From RUG13091 sp045113315 (GTDB lineage: Bacteria; Bacillota_I; Bacilli_A; RFN20; CAG-826), in assembly GCA_045113315.1 (NCBI GenBank), contig JBGUIX010000014.1, forward strand, positions 1 to 64,000: a stretch of DNA of 64,000 bases, given 5' to 3'. Shown here in pieces: positions 61,111 to 64,000 of this stretch (within the stretch, counting starts at the first letter, position 1; every line of letters begins with the position of its first letter). Below the pieces are notes generated by a model. The model was not told the DNA's origin and searched no databases. It saw only the letters and a list, made by a program, of their open reading frames with translations. The translations under genes and the position numbers were made by a program.

Positions 61111-63944
61111 ATGAAAAAATCATTAAGCTTAATTAAATTTTTAGGCGCCGGCTTCTTAAGCCTCGGCGCTATTTCCATATCTGCGGCAGCAATGAATCAT
61201 ACTTTTTCCAAAAACCAAAATGAAGTTGATGCAACAAGTGTGGACACTTATTATTCCACTGTTAGTGGTGATAAAAAAACAATCAACAAGGCACGTATAA
61301 TTCTTTATTAGAAAGCATTAACACCAAAATAACTAATGGGATTTCTTACACAGCTTATGACAATCTCAAAACCGCTTATGCAAAGACTTACGTTAGAAGT
61401 GATGGTTACACCTATGACATTTATTCCGATGTAACACAATATACAGCTGGATCTGCTCATACAAGTTCAAGTAGTTATGTCGGTGGTGGTTACAATAAAG
61501 AACATACCATCCCACAATCATATTGGGGAAAAAGTACTAGCCAACAAGGGTGTGATTTATTTATTGTTCTTCCTTCAGATACATATGTGAACGGAAAGCG
61601 TTCAAATTATCCATACGGCATTACTTCTTCCGGAACATCATATCGTGGTTCTGGCGATCCAACAGGAAATAGATTGGGAACAACCACCAACACTAGTTAT
61701 GTAAAAAGTGGCACTGTTTTCGAGCCTTTTGAATCAAGAAAGGGCGATCTTGCAAGAATATATTTCTACGCAGTAGCGATGTATTTAAAAAATGGGGCTC
61801 AAAATGGGGCCGTTAAAAACTGGACTGGCGGCGGAGAAGTTGATGGAAGCAAAACCATCTTCGGTTCCGGTACAGGATACAAAAGTTTTATCTATTCAAA
61901 TTATTTAAATATGTTACTTGATTGGCATAAAAACGATCCTGTTTCTGCTGATGAGATTAAATTTAACAACGCTATTGAAGGCGTTCAAAAGAATAGAAAT
62001 CCATTTATCGATCATCCATCATGGGTAGATATTATTTGGGGTGGAACATACGGCGCAAGCCAACAAAATGGTGAAGACACATCAAACGGTAATGCTGTTG
62101 TTGTGAACGGCCAAATTGAAGGTACAACACCATCTACAGATCCAACAATTACAATTAATCCAACTTCTTTAACATTAACTGAAGGTGGAAGCACTGGAAC
62201 AATTACTGCCACAGTTGCTAATGGTTCTGGAAATGTAACATGGGAAAGCTCAGATACAGATGTTGTTACTGTTTCTAGTAGTGGCACAAATCAAACTACA
62301 TGTACAGTTACTCCTGTAGCAGCGGGAACCACTACTATTACAGCATCTTATTCCACTGCCACACCTGTTACGTGCTCTGTTACCGTTAATTCTTCCGGTG
62401 GAGGTGGAGATGACCCTGAAGTTGAATCAGAAATATTAGATTTCACTGCTCAAAGCTATTCCGACCAAGAAGTTGTAGAAAGTTTATCAGGAACATATAG
62501 TTCTGTATCTTTAGATAAAGGCACAGGGAACAATGACCCAAAGTATTTTTCAAACGGAACTTCTGTTCGTTGCTATGGAGGAAACACTTTCACCGTTTCT
62601 AGTTCCACAAAAACAATAAAAAAGATTGAATTAACATTTGGAAGTAGTGACGGATCAAACGCCATAACCACAGATGTTGGAACATATAGTAGCGGAACTT
62701 GGACAGGAAGCGCTTCTTCAATTACATTTACAATCGGTGGAACTTCAGGAAATAGAAGAATCCAAAAAATAACTGTTTATTACGAATCATCAACACCAAC
62801 TCCAACACCAGTCATATCATTAAATAAATCATCTGATGAAATTTCTGTTGGAGACGATACCTCATTGACGGCCACAGCTTCAGGTGGAACAGGAAACATT
62901 ACATGGTCTATTAGTGAAGGAGATGAAGGCGTTGTTTCTTTAAGCTCTACAACAGGTACAACAATCACTATAACTGGTGAAAGCGAAGGTACGGCCACAA
63001 TTACAGCCACTTATAGTGGAGTTTCAGCAACTTGTGAAATAACAGTATCATCATCTGTTGATCCAGTAGTTTCGGGCGATTACACAATGACATTAGATTC
63101 AAGCGTGAGCGGCCAAAAAAATGTTCACTGGACATCAGCATCTCAAGCATCTCTAGAATACGATAATGTTACATGGTCAACTTCTATAACTGGTACCACT
63201 TCAATCACTACTCAAACAGAATATGCTCAAATTGGATCAAAAAACAACCCAGCAACGAAAATTACTATTTCTACTACTGCATTTGCAGGTATGAAAATTA
63301 CTAGCGCCTCATTAACTGGCTATTGTATGAGTAATACCGGCCCAACTATAACTATTACAGCTGGATCGACAACGATGCTAAATGCGCAAAGTCTAGTTAA
63401 GAACGAATCAACAGTTTATGAAACAACATCAGATCCAGTAATTTTACCAGCTAACGGTGTGTTAACATTTACTATTAATTCTTCAGCTAAAGCTGGAATA
63501 GCAATTAGTGAAATAGTTGTCAATTACGTCGATATTCAAGACGTTGCGGAAAAATATGCTAAATCATTTATGGAGTCTGGCATATGCGGTACTAACGACA
63601 AAACACCGGCCAGCGCTTCAATTTGGAATAGCATGAACCAAGCTTTCCAAGATATTGATGAAGACGCTCAAGATATTTTAACAGAGGGTATTGCTAATCC
63701 TTCTGACACCAAATACTTAGGCAAATGTTTGGCTAGATATGATCGAATTCTTTATTTACATGGTAAAGATACAACTCACTTCCCAGACTTCATGCATCGT
63801 AATGATGAAAACGGAGCAAACCAAGTTCGTGGATTGATAACAAACAAATCTAACACTACATTAATATTAATAATGATTAGCATCACATCCACGATGATCG
63901 GATTCATATTCGTTGGTTATTATTTAAAGAAGAAAGAGAGATAA
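61111..63944 (+). pseudogene. Third surface endonuclease I gene, split by a one-base frameshift
   Basis: The signal segment and first residues (MKKSLSLIKFLGAGFLSLGA to VSGDKK) are read in one frame to a stop at 61311. From 61275 a second frame, open to 63944, continues in homologous sequence (NNQQGTYNSLLESINTKI, then GGYNKEHTIPQSYWG with catalytic His at 61503, CDLFIVLPSDTYVNG and NRNPFIDHPSW). The switch is at an A7 run (61273-61279). One base more or fewer there joins a full protein of about 940 residues. The rest has Big_2-like domains, the C-terminal ARYDRI region and a membrane anchor with KKKER. It may be a pseudogene, a phase-variable gene, slippage-expressed, or an assembly error. Confidence 0.85.
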
Positions 63945-63966
63945 GTTAATAAGCTTATCTTTTTTT
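63939..63966 (+). terminator. Terminator of nuclease cluster
   Basis: AGATAAG (63939-63945) pairs with CTTATCT (63954-63960), followed by TTTTTT. It begins within the last codons of the third nuclease gene. Confidence 0.85.
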
Positions 63967-64000
63967 CAAAAAACTCTAATAATTAGTATCCTTATTATTT

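Noticed and set aside
61273..61280. Programmed -1 frameshift at the canonical heptamer A-AAA-AAC
   Set aside because: The heptamer is not in phase: AAC is a codon of the new frame, not of the incoming frame. Slippage on the A7 run stays possible, but the classic tandem-slip signal is not supported.
1..64000. Mycoplasma-type code with TGA as tryptophan
   Set aside because: Several genes end in TGA in the expected place (for example the ATPase at 6772) and tryptophans are encoded by TGG throughout.
1..64000. CRISPR arrays, rRNA or tRNA genes
   Set aside because: No regularly spaced direct repeats, no rRNA-like blocks and no cloverleaf with CCA-end signals were found in the gaps, which are all under 300 bases.

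Overview
This 64 kb window is low-GC bacterial chromosome with Gram-positive-type lipoproteins and Shine-Dalgarno sites (AAGGAGG). It uses the standard genetic code: TGA ends genes and Trp is TGG. Serine-rich linkers after lipoboxes, Ig-like repeat surface proteins, and a mix of Bacillus-like (guaD, patB, ywaF, SAM-I riboswitch) and anaerobe-type genes suggest an uncultured, probably gut, member of the Bacilli near the Erysipelotrichia/Mollicutes-type lineages. That placement is inference; no rRNA or tRNA gene is visible here. No gene-free stretch exceeds 300 bases.

Layout. 0-1 kb: the end of a large serine recombinase, so the left edge is the border of a mobile element. 1-8.8 kb: accessory-looking minus-strand genes. 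These are a DEDDh exonuclease, two paralogous unknown proteins sharing an upstream box, a FecCD-type metal/cofactor ABC importer with a structured leader, an XRE regulator, and a two-gene unit of an AAA ATPase and a coiled-coil membrane protein. 9-24 kb: mostly housekeeping genes (rRNA m5U methyltransferase, surface 5'-nucleotidase lipoprotein, C-S lyase, metG, a DUF1538/P-II module, a SAM-I riboswitch operon with a YwaF-like membrane protein, an AbiEi-like antitoxin next to a phosphoesterase, Fe-ADH, carbonic anhydrase, L31). 24-28 kb: two Ig-like surface proteins from one strong promoter.

28.4-44.6 kb: one apparently continuous 14-gene minus-strand operon. It holds two complete three-subunit molybdenum hydroxylases, a MocA-type cytidylyltransferase, a hydantoinase (HyuA type), an SsnA-type aminohydrolase, a PreA-like flavoprotein, two PLP enzymes, a YgeY-type M20 hydrolase and a YgeW-type carbamoyltransferase. 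Divergently placed are a glycosyltransferase and carbamate kinase. This matches the gene families of anaerobic purine/urate breakdown, ending in carbamoyl phosphate and ATP.

46.7-53.4 kb: serine biosynthesis (serA, serC, DUF1015), glutamate dehydrogenase, an LRAT-like NC-domain protein and a GuaD-type guanine deaminase. 53.5-56.2 kb: the tldD/pmbA protease pair. 56.2-63.9 kb: three tandem secreted, membrane-anchored endonuclease I proteins with Ig-like domains; the third is split by a one-base frameshift in an A7 run.

Read together, the window suggests an economy based on extracellular nucleic acid. Surface nucleases cut DNA/RNA, a surface nucleotidase removes phosphate, guanine deaminase and molybdenum hydroxylases process purines, and the ring-opening genes could yield carbamoyl phosphate for carbamate kinase. 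Glutamate dehydrogenase and P-II proteins could handle the ammonia. The linkage is inference from gene content. The parts that look least described are the ATPase/membrane-protein pair, the shared C-terminal ARYDRI region of the nucleases, the SAM-riboswitch YwaF operon, and the PLP pair that stands where YgeX would be expected.
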